From Kryptolebias marmoratus (Eukaryota > Chordata > Actinopteri > Cyprinodontiformes > Rivulidae): a DNA stretch of 64,000 nt. Numbering within the stretch: position 1 is the first letter of the stretch; every line of letters starts with the position of its first letter. This document shows, one piece after another, positions 27,301-37,200 of the stretch. Where the stretch lies: assembly GCF_001649575.2 (NCBI RefSeq), contig NC_051453.1:18182372-18246371 (forward strand), in the 5' to 3' direction. A program made the position numbers and the translations under genes. The notes under the pieces were generated by a model. That model did no database searches and was not told the DNA's origin. It worked only from the letters and a program-made list of their open reading frames with translations.

Positions 27301-30300
27301 AGCAAAGAGGTGCACACATTTGGTCCGCAGCCCTGACTAATTCAGAAAAGCTGGAAAGACTTGGGACTAGAAAAGACTGAGGGATCTGTATGAAAATCTT
27401 AAAATAATGTATGAAAACACAATTGTATATTGTAAATATACAATCTATATTCATAAAAAGAGCAAAACTGTCTAAAGACATTATTTTAACCTACCACAGT
27501 TAGCTAACCAAGCACCTCCCTTGCTAAAATCCTAAAGTGTTAATTGATTAAATTAGCACTAACATTAAAAACTCGTTTATATCTTCACATTTAGTGAGTA
27601 TTACTAATGACCTGATTAGCTTTGAGAAATGTGTCCTAAATAGAAACCTAATATGTACCGAAGCTACAGGGGGATTAGTTCATAAATGTCACAGTATCTG
27701 TGTATTGAGTGCTAGTCAATATGAGCTGAATACTAAGCATTTCCTCACATTACTCTCCACTGTGCTCCTGAAAGCATGCAGTGTCTGTAGTCTTTTGTCC
27801 CTCTCAGTCATTCAGAGCGAGCCACCTGCTCTGCTGCGGCTGACTTTGATTTACACAAGTTGCAAATTAAGGAAAAAATCTGAGCTGGACAACTAACCGC
27901 TCTGCAGCTTGTTTGGTTGTTTTTTGTATTTTTCACACTGAAGTTAGAATATGACTGCCCTGTTGTTTGTCAAACTGTTAGAGAAAGGAGGAACATCTGT
28001 TTGCATTGGGCTGATTTTGGATGCTTTTACAGCAGACTAATGGAGACCGGAAACTGACACAGCCTTGGCAAAACACCAAGGAACAAACACTGCATCTTTT
28101 CTACAACTCAAGTGAGCAGCACAATTTTTCACTCCCTTAAGAGACTCTGTGTTTGTCCACTCCCCCGTTGACTCATGATGTAACATGTCCAGATGTAACA
28201 TGTAACTGTTAGATTTCTCTGTTTCTCCACTAAAGACCATGAGGAGCTTCATGTACTGGACTGTCATGGGAAAAATATGAAGAGCTTTTAAAATGTGTGC
28301 ATTTGATATCTAAATACCTGATAAACAACTGCACAGATTTTAATGAAACTCACAGAAAGTAATCATTGCAGGTACATTGATTAACTTTTGGACACAATCC
28401 AATCAAGATGGCCGCTGCAGCTAAATGACTTTAACCAACACCAAAACAGATATAACTGAGATGAAATAAGGTGTGGTTGTAGCTGAGAGTCATTCACAAG
28501 ACGTACTCAGAGTTCTAACAAATCACATGAGATCTCACAAAAATTCACTTGACCAAAAAAGCTATGAATCTGCTATTTTGCAACATAAAATGATCTTAAG
28601 TTTAAAACTCTGGCATGAAAGGTGGCAGGCAATATGAATTCCTTCAAGGAATGCTGGGCCTTTACTTTTAAATGTTGTGACGTCAGCTCAGCAGAAGCTG
28701 CAGCAGCCCAACAGAACAACAGCACATCATCGACAGCTTTACATTTGTGTCATCAGGTCATGAGACTTCTAATTAATCACCCAAAATCGATCAAGAAAAC
28801 AACGTACTTTGACAACTTCTTTACTATTATATACAATCTTTCTTGTTGGTGACACAAGGAGAACACAACTATTAACATGTTACACAATGTTGTGTTGCAC
28901 ACAGACTGCACGTGTCGGCTTTAACCAGATGGTGCAATACCATTTGAGCAGTTTGTCTATCACTAGTCAGCCTTTAGACTTTGCACCTGTACTATTCAAG
29001 CATACTTCGGTTTACATACAAGGGTCAAAACAGACCACTTTGTATTCTCAGCAGAGAGACTATCAATAAAACTGAGTTTAAATAGAAATGTGAACTTTCC
29101 ACAGTATGCTGGTGTTAGCTGAATTAACACAAATTGTTAAGGCTTGGTGGATATTTGACAAAAAAATAATGTCTTGCTGGATCAGATTTTTAAAAATGCA
29201 AGGTTGCTGTGGTTAACCTGTGGTAATATCACAGGGAAGAAGTAAAAAGTCAGCGGCTGCCATCCCTTCAACTAATCAAGATGACCTGAAACACAGAAGC
29301 TAAGTGACCTCTCCTTGACGCGATCAGCATGAATACCACTGTGTTCCACCACAGAGAAGAGAAATACAGGCTGAAGGTCTTACTGACATTTCAAAGTGTT
29401 GTCTGATTATGCTGCAACTATACACCAAGTGCTTTGTGGGTGTGCACAGTGTAATGGGTTCTCATGGAGCTAAAGTCTGTCTGAGAATTTCAAACAAACA
29501 TTACCTTCCTGTAAAGAGGCCAAAGTCATGAAGGACAAGGTGTGTGTAAATTAGGCATGCTTAAAGTTCATTTGTTGCTAATCAGTGCAGCTAAGATGTG
29601 ATACCAGCGCAAATGTAATCCTCTAGTCAGTAGTTGTTGCAGGATGTGAGTGCAGAAAGCGTACAGCATTATGGCTAAAAGCCAAACAATCTTGAGTTTT
29701 TGTCAAGGCTCTCTCTTTTTCCCAAGTTTCCTTTAATAATTAATCACATGCTGTCAGCAAGAAAGACCCCACAGATGAGAAGTAACTGAGAGCATAGGCT
29801 AATAGTATCCTGATTTTCATGATTATGTTGCACTATTCTTTAGATAAAATACAGATTATTCCCATTGTTAGAATGTAAGTTTCAGAAAACTGACATTCCT
29901 GAAGAAATCTAAAAATTTAATAAAAAAAAAAAAGCATAAACATTCACAGCTATTTTGCTAAGCGAGTAATAATTGAAGCATTTTATTTCCCTCAAAAATT
30001 CAAAATAGTTCACAGCTACAACAAATATTACTGTAAACCAATTCAATTTTTGTTTTTTTAGGTAAACAAAGTCTTAATGTTTTATAATTTAAAAGATTTT
30101 GATTCTTGTTTTGACATTTTACAATCCAAAATGACTAAATATTTAGTTTTATTTAAAACGTGTTGAATGGAGGCCAGTTTGATAGAAAATTTAATATTTA
30201 CAATTTATTTTTAGAAATGTTTTTTTTTTAAATGTAATTCTATTCGAAGCGAAACAAAATAAAAACTTGCATGCAGTTCAGTAGTTCAGTTTCCTGTACC

Positions 30301-33300
30301 TCAATACAAGTTAAACAACATTTTTTAAGGTATACAGCCAAAAAGCAAGAAGCTGTGCTAGAAATCTTCAGGAAACAAGACAAATTTGAAATTTGACACA
30401 ATGAGTAATTTGCACCCTCATAAAGGACTTTAGGACGGCCAGAGGCAGTCACTGCTGCTGAAGATGCATCAAGAGCAACTAATAGCCTCAGGGTCAGAGG
30501 TCAGACAACTAAAAACGAAACTCAAGGCAAAACACGATTATGCCCTAGGGATGAGAATTGAACACTTGAGATGCCAGTGGTCAAATGGTCTATGGATGAC
30601 TAAGTCAGGCTAACCAATCACAACACAGGATGAAAGGTCAAACTGCTCAGTTATGTCCAGACTGGTATTAAAGCTACTTCAGGAATAGTGGGTGAGGGGC
30701 ACAAGCTAACACATGCTGGCAAACGGCTAACAAAATTTCAACATGAAAACAAAAAACAAAATGCACTGAAAACATACAAAATATTTTAAGACCAGTACAT
30801 GAAATACAAGTTAAGCTAAATAACTACTGAATTATTATTAACAGCAAGCAGAAAATAACACATAAAACTATTTTTCAAGGCGTTTTCTCCACTGGACCAC
30901 ACACGCGTAAAACAGGCTTAAAAGAAAGGCTTTTGTCAGCCCTCACAGGTGTGATAGGACCATGGATAAGAAGGTCATGGAAGTTTTCTTTACTATGTCA
31001 TGCTGAGAGATGTGACAGGAGATGTGACATGAATGGAGGAGGCAGGAGGGGGAGTGGGCCGATAGCAAATGTGGCATTTTGGTTTGTGGACCACCCAGAG
31101 AGCGGTGCTAAAATTACTCAAATAAAAACAAAACAACAACAAAAAAAAACCCAACAACAAACATTAACACGTTTCCAGTCACAAAATGTGTACAGTTAAG
31201 TTAAAAGTAATTAGCATTCCACAGAAGGAGGTCCAAAGTGTCCATAAAACAAGCACCAGGTGGCTAACAGATTTATACAACGGGGGCTTGCAACAAGATA
31301 CCACTGCTGCAGCAGAGGCTGCCTGGAGGCGTTCAGGTCCAGAGGAACATCACTGCCTGCATGTCTGGTAACAGATATACAGGCCTTATTCATTTATATG
31401 ACACAGAATTAACCCGCAGTCAGAGAAATGCATTAAACATCTTACAGCAAAAGGCTGAACATACACACCAACGTGTGCTGATACTTAACGGAGAAGGTGA
31501 ATGTGAGCTGGTGAGGGGGACGAGATGAGACAAGCCCGCTGTTTGGAAAAGAAACATTGAGCTGAAACTGTTCGTGGAATTCCTCAAAGACGCTAACACA
31601 AAACATCCCCCTCTGTCTGGGAAAAAGCGACAGAACAAAAGTCTTTTTCCTCTGTACGTCTGGGCCGGAAAATCTTGAGAGGCCAAAAAGACAAAGACGG
31701 GCACATAGGCTTAACTTAAAGAGCAGAGGAACCCAACAATGAAGAGACAGCGACAGCTTATTAATCATGACCGGGTCCTCTGAACGTCTCTTTGGGTATT
31801 AAGTGAAAATGTACTGTATGTGGAAAAGGATTATCTACAGCCGTATAACTAACCACATTACTTAATGTGTATGTTCCAAAACATCCCATTCATGGTAAAA
31901 GATGTGAAACATATGAGTATTTTTATTGCCACCACAGCAACCTTACAAAGCTCTGTCTGTTTGTTAGCAACATATCTTAAAAACAATAGACAGATTTTAA
32001 TGAAACTTTCAGAAAACAATCATGGTGTGTGCCGCCACAAATAATTAAGTTGGAGTCACTCTAATTCAACATGGTCGCCCCGGCTATTTGACCTTAGCCA
32101 ACACAGAAATGGCTATAACTTAGGTAATTTTACAAATGTTGAGCTAAAATTTGGTGTTGTAGTAGTTGACTCGTCCTCAACACATACTCTGGGAGCTAAT
32201 ACATCTCATGAGATTCTGCATGAAATTAATCATAAAGCCATTTACAAGGTTTGCCTGTGAGACAAGAAAACTGTATTTATGCTGAATGTATGACAAAACA
32301 TTACAAGATAAAGTAAAATGAACTGGAATATAATTTACACTGTGTTTTAATTACAAGTTGGTAAACCACCAACTACCTCTAATCTGTGTTAGATAAGAAA
32401 AATGTGAAAATACAAAAAATGCAGACACTAAAGTTGTTTCAAGTACTTTGTTTCCTCAGAATGAAAGTCAGCAGTCAGCAGTAAGAGGAGAACAGGGAGC
32501 AGTGCCGACTTGGTGTCTAATAAACTCTAATCTCATTAGACCTTTAAAAGGCTCCAGCCTGGATTTAGTCAGCGAGGAAGGAAAAAGTACACGGCAGAAA
32601 TATGAGGAAAAAATACAGGTCGTGTCAGTGGCTCATGAGAGAAAATTACAGGTGGCTCCAAAAATCCCCTAATGTTCTGTCCAGAGAGCTGCAGCTCTTT
32701 TGTAAACCTCTGTGGGAAATACAGGGGAGGCAAGAGAAAAGTGCGAGTGTGTTGAGAGAGTGGGAATGAATAGACCAAAGGTCTCCTGAAAAAAAAAATT
32801 CCCTGTGGAAAGCAGCAAGTGTGTGTTTGCCAGTGTGTAGACAGTGTGAGGGTGTAATGACGGGGTTCTGTCATGCAGGCAGAGGTCAGGACGTCGGGCA
32901 AAAGTTAAGACTTGAACAACAACAACATGATGTCATCAAAGAGAGCCAGCATTACTCACTGACCTCAGACACAGGAGGTGCAGACAAATTTTTACGCAAT
33001 GGCTTTGCACGATGAACGTAAAAACAAACTTATTTTCCCTCTAAGGGAATACAAAGAGGTCGAACTTGTCATGATGTTATTCCAAAAATATATGGGAAAA
33101 CAAAAACATCAGTGGCGTCTTGAGGAAAACACGACCTCCTTCTTACATGTCATTTGAAGAAAAGATAACGAGGAGAAAAGGACTTCAACTTATAAAGGGG
33201 ACTGGTTTGGATTAAAAAATAAAAAACTTGACAACATTAGGAAAGAAGAGACAATGGCCTAAAAATATTCTTAAAAGGTTTTTTAAAAAAAAACACCCAG

Positions 33301-36050
33301 CACTGTCTCATTACACATTAACTAAGCTCATAATGACAAACCTAAATCTTCATCATAAGCATTATTAATTCTTCATGAAAACATTTTCTTAACTATTATT
33401 CCTAAGGGTTTCATCAATACAAAGAAATAATAGCAAAAAAAGTTGTTTTTGTGGACTTCGGTCCCGCCCAACTCTCCAGAGAGCTCCGATAAAAACTGAG
33501 GACATCCACTCAAATCTCCACTTCCCTTCCCATTTCCACAGCTGGCTGTGACCCTTGCCTGTGGTGACTCCCAAACTCCGACCTCTGACTTCCTGACAGC
33601 TCGAACGGCATTACTCACTCTCACGCAGAAATACCACTGAGCTATTCGTTTTCAATCTGTGGGGACAAAATTCTTTGTTTTACAAGTCAACAAGGGACGG
33701 AGGAAGACAAAACATCCATGAAACGGAGCACCGCCAGAGCTGAGTCACAGCCAACCACAGTGCTACGGTAAAAGACTTTTGATTCAGCTTCATGAAAGAA
33801 ATACCAGGATGCTGCGTCAAACACATGCTGTAACCCTGGGGATAATGAGAGCCAACTGGACACGGTTACCCACTAAAACATTTATCCCTTTTGGTCCCAA
33901 CACCTTTTAACCATTAGCCATTTAACACTCAACAGTTTCTGTCACCGATGGCCTTCTACGTGTACAAACTCTCTCTTGGCCGTTTTACACGTGTCGGACG
34001 GTCTGTAGGATCAGAAGGGTGCCGAAACAAAACCCTGTTGTGCATCTGTCAGCCAGTCCCCACCGTTCTGCCCTCTTAGCATTATCTGGGTGTACAAGGA
34101 TGGGAGGTGGAGCTCTGCTTGAACAGGGGAACAGCACCAGAGGAGCAGCCTCGAGCTTTATTTGTAACTCCCACAATAATGGGACAGATGAGGAACAAAA
34201 AGGAAATGGCACTGAGGGTGTCACCCGGGAGCAGTGAAGCGTTCTGTCCCTAAGGAGCACTGACCAGAGATCAGACCGAGCAATCTGCAGGAGCTTTGAT
34301 CTCAGCCTTTTATGCTGCGACAAAGTTACACCTGCACCGCCACGTCTTTTCTTCTTCTCTGTCATCAACAGAATGCCTTCAGACTGCAGAACACACATAA
34401 GAGAAGTCTACATACTTGTTAAAAAGGCAGGAGAAGCACCATTTAACTTTGGAACAGGCAATTTTACACACTTCTACAATCGCTACTACAATGAGCGAGT
34501 AGTCTGCCTGCCACGATTAGGTAGAGCCATTAACATAAAAGGCAAAACAAGGGCAGAGTTTCAAATGACAACGTTTTTAATTTTCAACAAACAGCCTTCT
34601 CAGTTTTGGTAGGGGGGGATTCCAAAACCCACAAACAGCTTTGAAATGAGTACAAATCCTCTGAAGTGATACTTCGGCAAATGAGGCGGGTCCCCCAGTA
34701 GCAATTTACAGAAAGGTCTGTGATCTTCATACCTGCATGGCGAGGCAGATACATTATCAGCGCTTTGACATTCCAATGATTCTGCACAGGACCTTGACAT
34801 CTTTTCATCTATCCAATCCTCCCCTCGTTGGGACCAGAGCGGCTCAAAGAGGGGCCCATGGGTTTTCCCTTTTGTCCCCACTGCTCACATTAAATGTGGT
34901 TTGGGTAAAATTACAGCTTGAAATCTGAAGGAATCTGATATTTCAGGAATAAAGTCAACATAGTTTACCTAATATTTAAACAAAAAAGTTATCATGTTAC
35001 GCACACTTGTTTTATACAAAGGAGACTGAGCAGATAAGTTTAATAGCACCTCCCAACAAGTATTATTTTATGCATGACATGAATAATAGGGTGAATAATC
35101 AACTTTCACACAATATGAGGGAAAAAAAAAGAGCCATTTTGTTCAACTAAAATGGAACAAAAACGGCACGGACAAAAATTCAAAGACTGATTTTTACCTG
35201 ATTTCATCTACGCAGAAAAATTAATTACTGTCAACATTTCATTTGTCAAAATCATTCAGAATTTTTTTTTTTTTTGACACATATATGCTAAAACTTCTAT
35301 TAGTTTTGCAGCTAAAACACTCACCTTGTTGTCCCACCCTGAAATCCGCACAAACAGTTAAGCAGGGAATTAACTAAAAGGCAGCTAATGAGAACAAGCT
35401 TGCAGGAAAAGCCCGTCTGCCATCGATTCAATAAAAGGAATTATTTGGTGGCTAAACTATTGACTGCTCTAAATCTCTGCCTGTGGTAGTGTTGAGCTGC
35501 TAGTCAACCTGGCTTAAACAACACCATGATAACCAATAATCTGCAGCAAAGATTAGAGACCCGACACGCTGCTTTTAATCCACAGATTTTCTCTGTTTGG
35601 TTTTTGCCTGACCCCAACAATAGGGAAGGCAGACTGAGGCTCACTAATACATGTTAAGTCAGTCAGCATACTAACCCGGACAGCGGTGCTCTGGGTGCGC
35701 TGAGGTTGCGCCCCTGGCGTGCCCTGCTCCCTCGTTCCACTGCCATGCGCCCTGGCCACAGCTCCGGACGTGCCGTTTGTGCAGACTCCAGCCCCGGAGC
35801 CGGCCCTCCGAGGCCTCTGCTTGATGCCATCCAGCAGGCGCACGAGGAGGATGTTGCTCGGGAGCTCATCCACGGCGCACTCCACCAACGTGCGGCACTC
35901 CGGGCAGCGCAGCTCCCCGCGTGAGCCCAGGATGCCTTGGAGGCATCTGCGGCAGAAGGTGTGCTGACAGGGGAGAACCTTGGCAGAGGCGTCCAGACGC
36001 TCCAGGCACACGGGACACTCAAGCAAATCCAACAGCACTGATTCATCCAT
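6155..36050 (-). CDS. sh3rf1: sh3rf1 (POSH), RING-type E3 ubiquitin ligase and JNK scaffold, complete
   Basis: POSH binds Rac-GTP, MLKs and MKK4/7 to assemble JNK signalling, ubiquitinates partners and acts at the trans-Golgi. Eleven coding exons on the minus strand, in order: 35676-36050, 18553-18828, 17936-18031, 16020-16325, 13905-14015, 10613-10740, 9906-10076, 7800-8083, 7454-7728, 6457-6803, 6155-6323. Their sum is 2538 nt, 845 residues plus TAA, in frame at every junction (human is 888). RING C3HC4 ligands are C12, C15, C28, H30, C33, C36, C49 and C52. SH3 domains lie at about 130-189, 194-251, 431-489 and 788-845. [11 protein letters not shown] (Ser297) matches the AKT site of human [12 protein letters not shown] lies at about 392-399. 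The first intron is 16.8 kb. Exon joins were inferred from splice sites and remembered human protein; no transcript was seen. Confidence 0.96.
6457..6803 (-). CDS. sh3rf1: sh3rf1 coding exon 10
   Basis: 347 nt: [38 protein letters not shown], then [20 protein letters not shown] and ARPIICER. Basic motif followed by a Ser/Pro linker conserved with human SH3RF1. Confidence 0.93.
6955..7350 (+). repeat. Dispersed repeat family A, copy 3
   Basis: Nearly full family A pattern in the intron between sh3rf1 exons 9 and 10: ctcagcattcctcgaagttt, gaatgactctcagctactac, gtggcagccatcttgaac, ggttcatgagatattttgct. Carries the CCATCTTG core. Confidence 0.8.
7454..7728 (-). CDS. sh3rf1: sh3rf1 coding exon 9
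   Basis: 275 nt beginning [20 protein letters not shown] and ending CRLDKDGK. Low-complexity linker; the identity rests on the [11 protein letters not shown] and DKDGK anchors. The donor AAG|GTTGGA is not a strong consensus. Confidence 0.88.
7800..8083 (-). CDS. sh3rf1: sh3rf1 coding exon 8
   Basis: 284 nt. Contains [15 protein letters not shown] and the conserved [16 protein letters not shown]. Disordered Ser/Ala/Pro-rich linker between SH3-3 and SH3-4. Confidence 0.92.
8130..9560 (-). mobile_element. Decayed LINE reverse transcriptase (Jockey/L2/Rex1-like)
   Basis: AT-rich sequence in the intron between sh3rf1 exons 7 and 8. On the minus strand, despite stops and shifts, reverse transcriptase blocks are readable in order: QYG near 9370, [15 protein letters not shown] at about 9245-9296 (motif A), [10 protein letters not shown] at about 9089-9120 (motif B) and an IND-ICSV-like block near 9050. 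Non-functional. The clade is a guess from the wording of the motifs. Confidence 0.75.
9906..10076 (-). CDS. sh3rf1: sh3rf1 coding exon 7: SH3-3
   Basis: Encodes [36 protein letters not shown] and [15 protein letters not shown], the whole third SH3 domain. 171 nt, entering and leaving in phase 2. Confidence 0.95.
10613..10740 (-). CDS. sh3rf1: sh3rf1 coding exon 6: proline-rich linker
   Basis: 42 codons plus two bases: [16 protein letters not shown] ... [11 protein letters not shown]. Shorter than the human counterpart, which is expanded by an alanine tract. The donor GTGAGT was chosen over a GT two bases earlier because only this join gives RPTVYVAMFPY across the junction. Confidence 0.88.
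12028..13259 (+). mobile_element. LINE fragment with apurinic-type endonuclease remnant, split by an assembly gap
   Basis: Lies in the intron between sh3rf1 exons 5 and 6. The left side reads ctgccaccttatcgtggtgg and aatgatcctaggagctatg, a head sequence I recognise as recurrent in fish LINEs. Right of the gap, 13105-13259 reads [12 protein letters not shown] in one frame, resembling the S-DHHLVV end of LINE endonucleases, followed by [13 protein letters not shown]. Large open frames reported here are mostly translated N. It abuts family A copy 4 at 13260. Confidence 0.65.
12491..13104. other. Assembly gap (614 N)
   Basis: Unresolved bases within the LINE insertion, probably because the repeat collapsed in assembly. 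No sh3rf1 exon is missing: exons 5 and 6 join in frame. Confidence 0.99.
13260..13345 (+). repeat. Dispersed repeat family A, copy 4 (3' fragment)
   Basis: Begins abruptly after the LINE: tatgttggctaaggtcattt, ggtggccaccttgaatcaag, aaaagttaatcagttgtaga. Only the 3' third of the element is present. Confidence 0.75.
13905..14015 (-). CDS. sh3rf1: sh3rf1 coding exon 5
   Basis: 37 codons: [18 protein letters not shown] then [19 protein letters not shown]. Matches the human linker [18 protein letters not shown]. Phase 0 at both ends. Confidence 0.92.
14016..16019. other. sh3rf1 intron between exons 4 and 5
   Basis: Two kilobases without recognisable genes or named repeats. Short open frames such as 14467-14685 minus and 15073-15387 plus have no family features. 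Confidence 0.5.
16020..16325 (-). CDS. sh3rf1: sh3rf1 coding exon 4: Rac-binding region with the RHSF site
   Basis: 102 codons beginning [14 protein letters not shown]. Contains [12 protein letters not shown] (Ser297) and [20 protein letters not shown]. It falls in the segment known in mammals to bind Rac-GTP and to be phosphorylated by AKT. The acceptor is CTCGTAG and the donor CAG|GTAAG. Confidence 0.94.
16505..17395. repeat. Foldback repeat family B, copy 2, interrupted by a SINE
   Basis: Left end gtgaaaaggttatgaacaat and right end ccaagagctacctacaacag ... cttcataacatttccacag are the two family B ends. The element lies in the intron between sh3rf1 exons 3 and 4 and is about 890 bp long because of the SINE at 16628-16951. 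Confidence 0.75.
16628..16951 (+). mobile_element. tRNA-derived SINE inside family B copy 2
   Basis: A B-box-like ttgcaggttcacaaccc near the start, then the body shared by many fish SINEs: ctccggtttcctcccacaga, ccctgtgatggactggagac, tgtccagggtgtaccccgcc, ending aaagaaaatggataaaaag. Flanked by 12-bp direct repeats, ATGAAGTGCTAT (16616-16627) and ATGAACTGCTAT (16952-16963), with one mismatch. Confidence 0.85.
17936..18031 (-). CDS. sh3rf1: sh3rf1 coding exon 3: end of SH3-2
   Basis: 32 codons: [18 protein letters not shown] then [14 protein letters not shown]. Completes the second SH3 domain, including the ENW specificity tryptophan and the GIFPISYV strand. Too short to stand out as an open frame; found by similarity and splice sites. 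Confidence 0.94.
18553..18828 (-). CDS. sh3rf1: sh3rf1 coding exon 2: SH3-1 and start of SH3-2
   Basis: 92 codons, phase 0 at both ends. Encodes [20 protein letters not shown] (SH3-1), including the ALYNY and HGFFPTNFV signatures, then [17 protein letters not shown], the first half of SH3-2. The acceptor is TTTCAG and the donor AAG|GTGAGA. Confidence 0.95.
19955..20330 (+). repeat. Dispersed repeat family A, copy 5
   Basis: Shares gcctgccgcctttcatgcc, tgactctcagctaccatcat, gtggcagccatattgaattg, and the ctgtgttagcagacaaataa end. The YY1-like core is changed to CCATATTG. Confidence 0.8.
21016..21054. repeat. Perfect 17-bp inverted repeat (hairpin)
   Basis: Arms AAAAATCCTCCATGAAA at 21016-21032 and its exact complement at 21038-21054, separated by TAAAC. 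In the large sh3rf1 intron. Confidence 0.9.
25430..25880. repeat. Foldback repeat family B, copy 3, split by an LTR-like insertion
   Basis: Left part ggttatgaacaattgatatc then cttacctgctgtaaatag; the family continues at 25820 with aatagctctttgaacaatct. The rest of the element is short or lost. Confidence 0.7.
25509..25819. mobile_element. Probable solo LTR (311 bp)
   Basis: The insertion begins TGTTAG and ends GTTACA, giving TG...CA termini, and is bounded on both sides by the 5-bp direct repeat AATAG (25504-25508 and 25820-25824). Removing it restores the family B text TGTAAATAGCTCTTTG. These are hallmarks of a retrovirus-like LTR retrotransposon that has recombined to a solo LTR. No internal genes are present; the family is unknown. 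Confidence 0.7.
28315..28675 (-). repeat. Dispersed repeat family A, copy 6
   Basis: Inverted copy. Reads on plus cagattttaatgaaactcac, tcaagatggccgctgcagct, gtagctgagagtcattcaca, ccttcaaggaatgctgggcc. Carries the CCATCTTG core on its own sense strand. Confidence 0.8.
31955..32240 (-). repeat. Dispersed repeat family A, copy 7
   Basis: Inverted copy: ctgtctgtttgttagcaaca, ttttaatgaaactttcagaa, aacacagaaatggctataac, gctaaaatttggtgttgtag. The 5' end is truncated. Confidence 0.8.
35676..36050 (-). CDS. sh3rf1: sh3rf1 coding exon 1: RING domain
   Basis: 125 codons from [20 protein letters not shown]. Contains all eight zinc ligands of the C3HC4 RING and the [18 protein letters not shown] block. 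The donor is GTTAGT after VR; the last 40 or so residues are low-complexity and poorly conserved. The frame stays open past the donor but loses similarity. Confidence 0.95.
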
Positions 36051-36868
36051 CCTCCCGTGTGGTCTAACTTCAGAAAACCATGATGCTGATGAGGTTTTTG
36101 TTCAGAAGTGCATCAAGGACTGTCACGTCACTCCCATGCCTCGGCTATTGCCATGGCATTTTCATCAGCTACAGGGGAAAAAAAGGTCAAAGGATGCAAA
36201 CAAATCAACTGTGTGCAGAAGAAATAGGTCAACGTATCCACTTTAAAGACACAACATATGGCTAGCGTGACACATTAATAACACTTACATAAAAACACTG
36301 CCCTCCTTTTTTTGTCTTTAATTAGTAAGTGAGAGAGGAAAGGTGATATAATTTAACTAACGGGATAATTACACCTGATAATTGTGACCTTGCTTTCTTT
36401 AAATCCTCAGCACCATAAGCCTGAAGTGATGCTGCATGAGTGAAAAACTGTGATTTTACAATTACACACAGGTGTATTAACAATATGAGTGCTAACAAAC
36501 TAAAGTACAGAACAAAAGGCTCACTTGTGCTTAAAAAATAAAGTTATGTGAATAAATTTGAGTGAAAATAAACAAACCCTTGAAACTATTAACCTTACTC
36601 GGGAAAAAGCCAAAATTACGTAACACTTACGCCGCTTTGTTTTTTTGTTTTTTTGACAACACCACTGTCGGGATGTGAACTCATCTCTGATAATAACAAG
36701 CAAATGAGCAGAGTTTGCTAGCGAACACCACATATATTAACAGTAATGCCGCCTTTTAAGTAAACATTATGAGTTTTCAAAATAGTTTCAACAACTTACA
36801 TGACAAAAGCTTACTCCTATAAGACACTTATAATCTTTTCAAACAGTATAGCCTACAATTTAGCTTAC

Positions 36869-37200
36869 CTGCTTCCAAAACAGGACTCCTCTTGTTGCTC
36901 CGTATCTCCCAATTTTTTACCTTCTTGCTAACGTTAAGTTAGCAACCGACCCCAAGTCTTCTCGCCACTTTTCTGTGAGTATTACGCGTACAAACGCCGC
37001 CCTCTTCCCTACGTGAGTTTCACTGAAAGGCGGGCAGGGTGAGGAATGAGCATACCTCCTTCAGATACCGAAGTAAAAACCTAACATGAAGCAGACTCTA
37101 ACCGGAGACGACGGAACTCCAGCCGCTTAGAGCGCCATGCTCGTACTGCTGTGTGCTGGGAGCAGAGAGGGGGGGAGGGAGGGAATATGAGCGCTTCACG
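36869..37200 (-). promoter_or_regulatory. Probable sh3rf1 non-coding first exon and promoter
   Basis: A consensus donor CAG|GTAAGC at 36869/36868 on the minus strand follows CpG-richer sequence than the surroundings, and an acceptor-like CTGAAG at about 36068 precedes the coding exon. This suggests a 5' UTR exon ending at 36869. A perfect 8-bp inverted repeat (TTGCTAAC-5-GTTAGCAA) sits at 36925-36945. The start site is not defined. Confidence 0.4.

Larger units (their letters stand above)
18829..35675. other. First large sh3rf1 intron (16.8 kb)
   Basis: Separates the RING exon from the SH3 exons. It holds family A copies at 19955, 28315 and 31955, family B copy 3 with a likely solo LTR at 25430-25880, a perfect hairpin at 21016 and a single N at 20628. 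The remaining DNA is AT-rich with no exon-like block recognised. Open frames up to 137 codons (33985-34398 minus) lack known motifs and are probably chance. Confidence 0.6.

Noticed and set aside
33985..34398. 137-codon minus-strand open frame in the large sh3rf1 intron
   Set aside because: No recognisable domain, no splice partners and atypical composition; chance open frame is the simpler reading.
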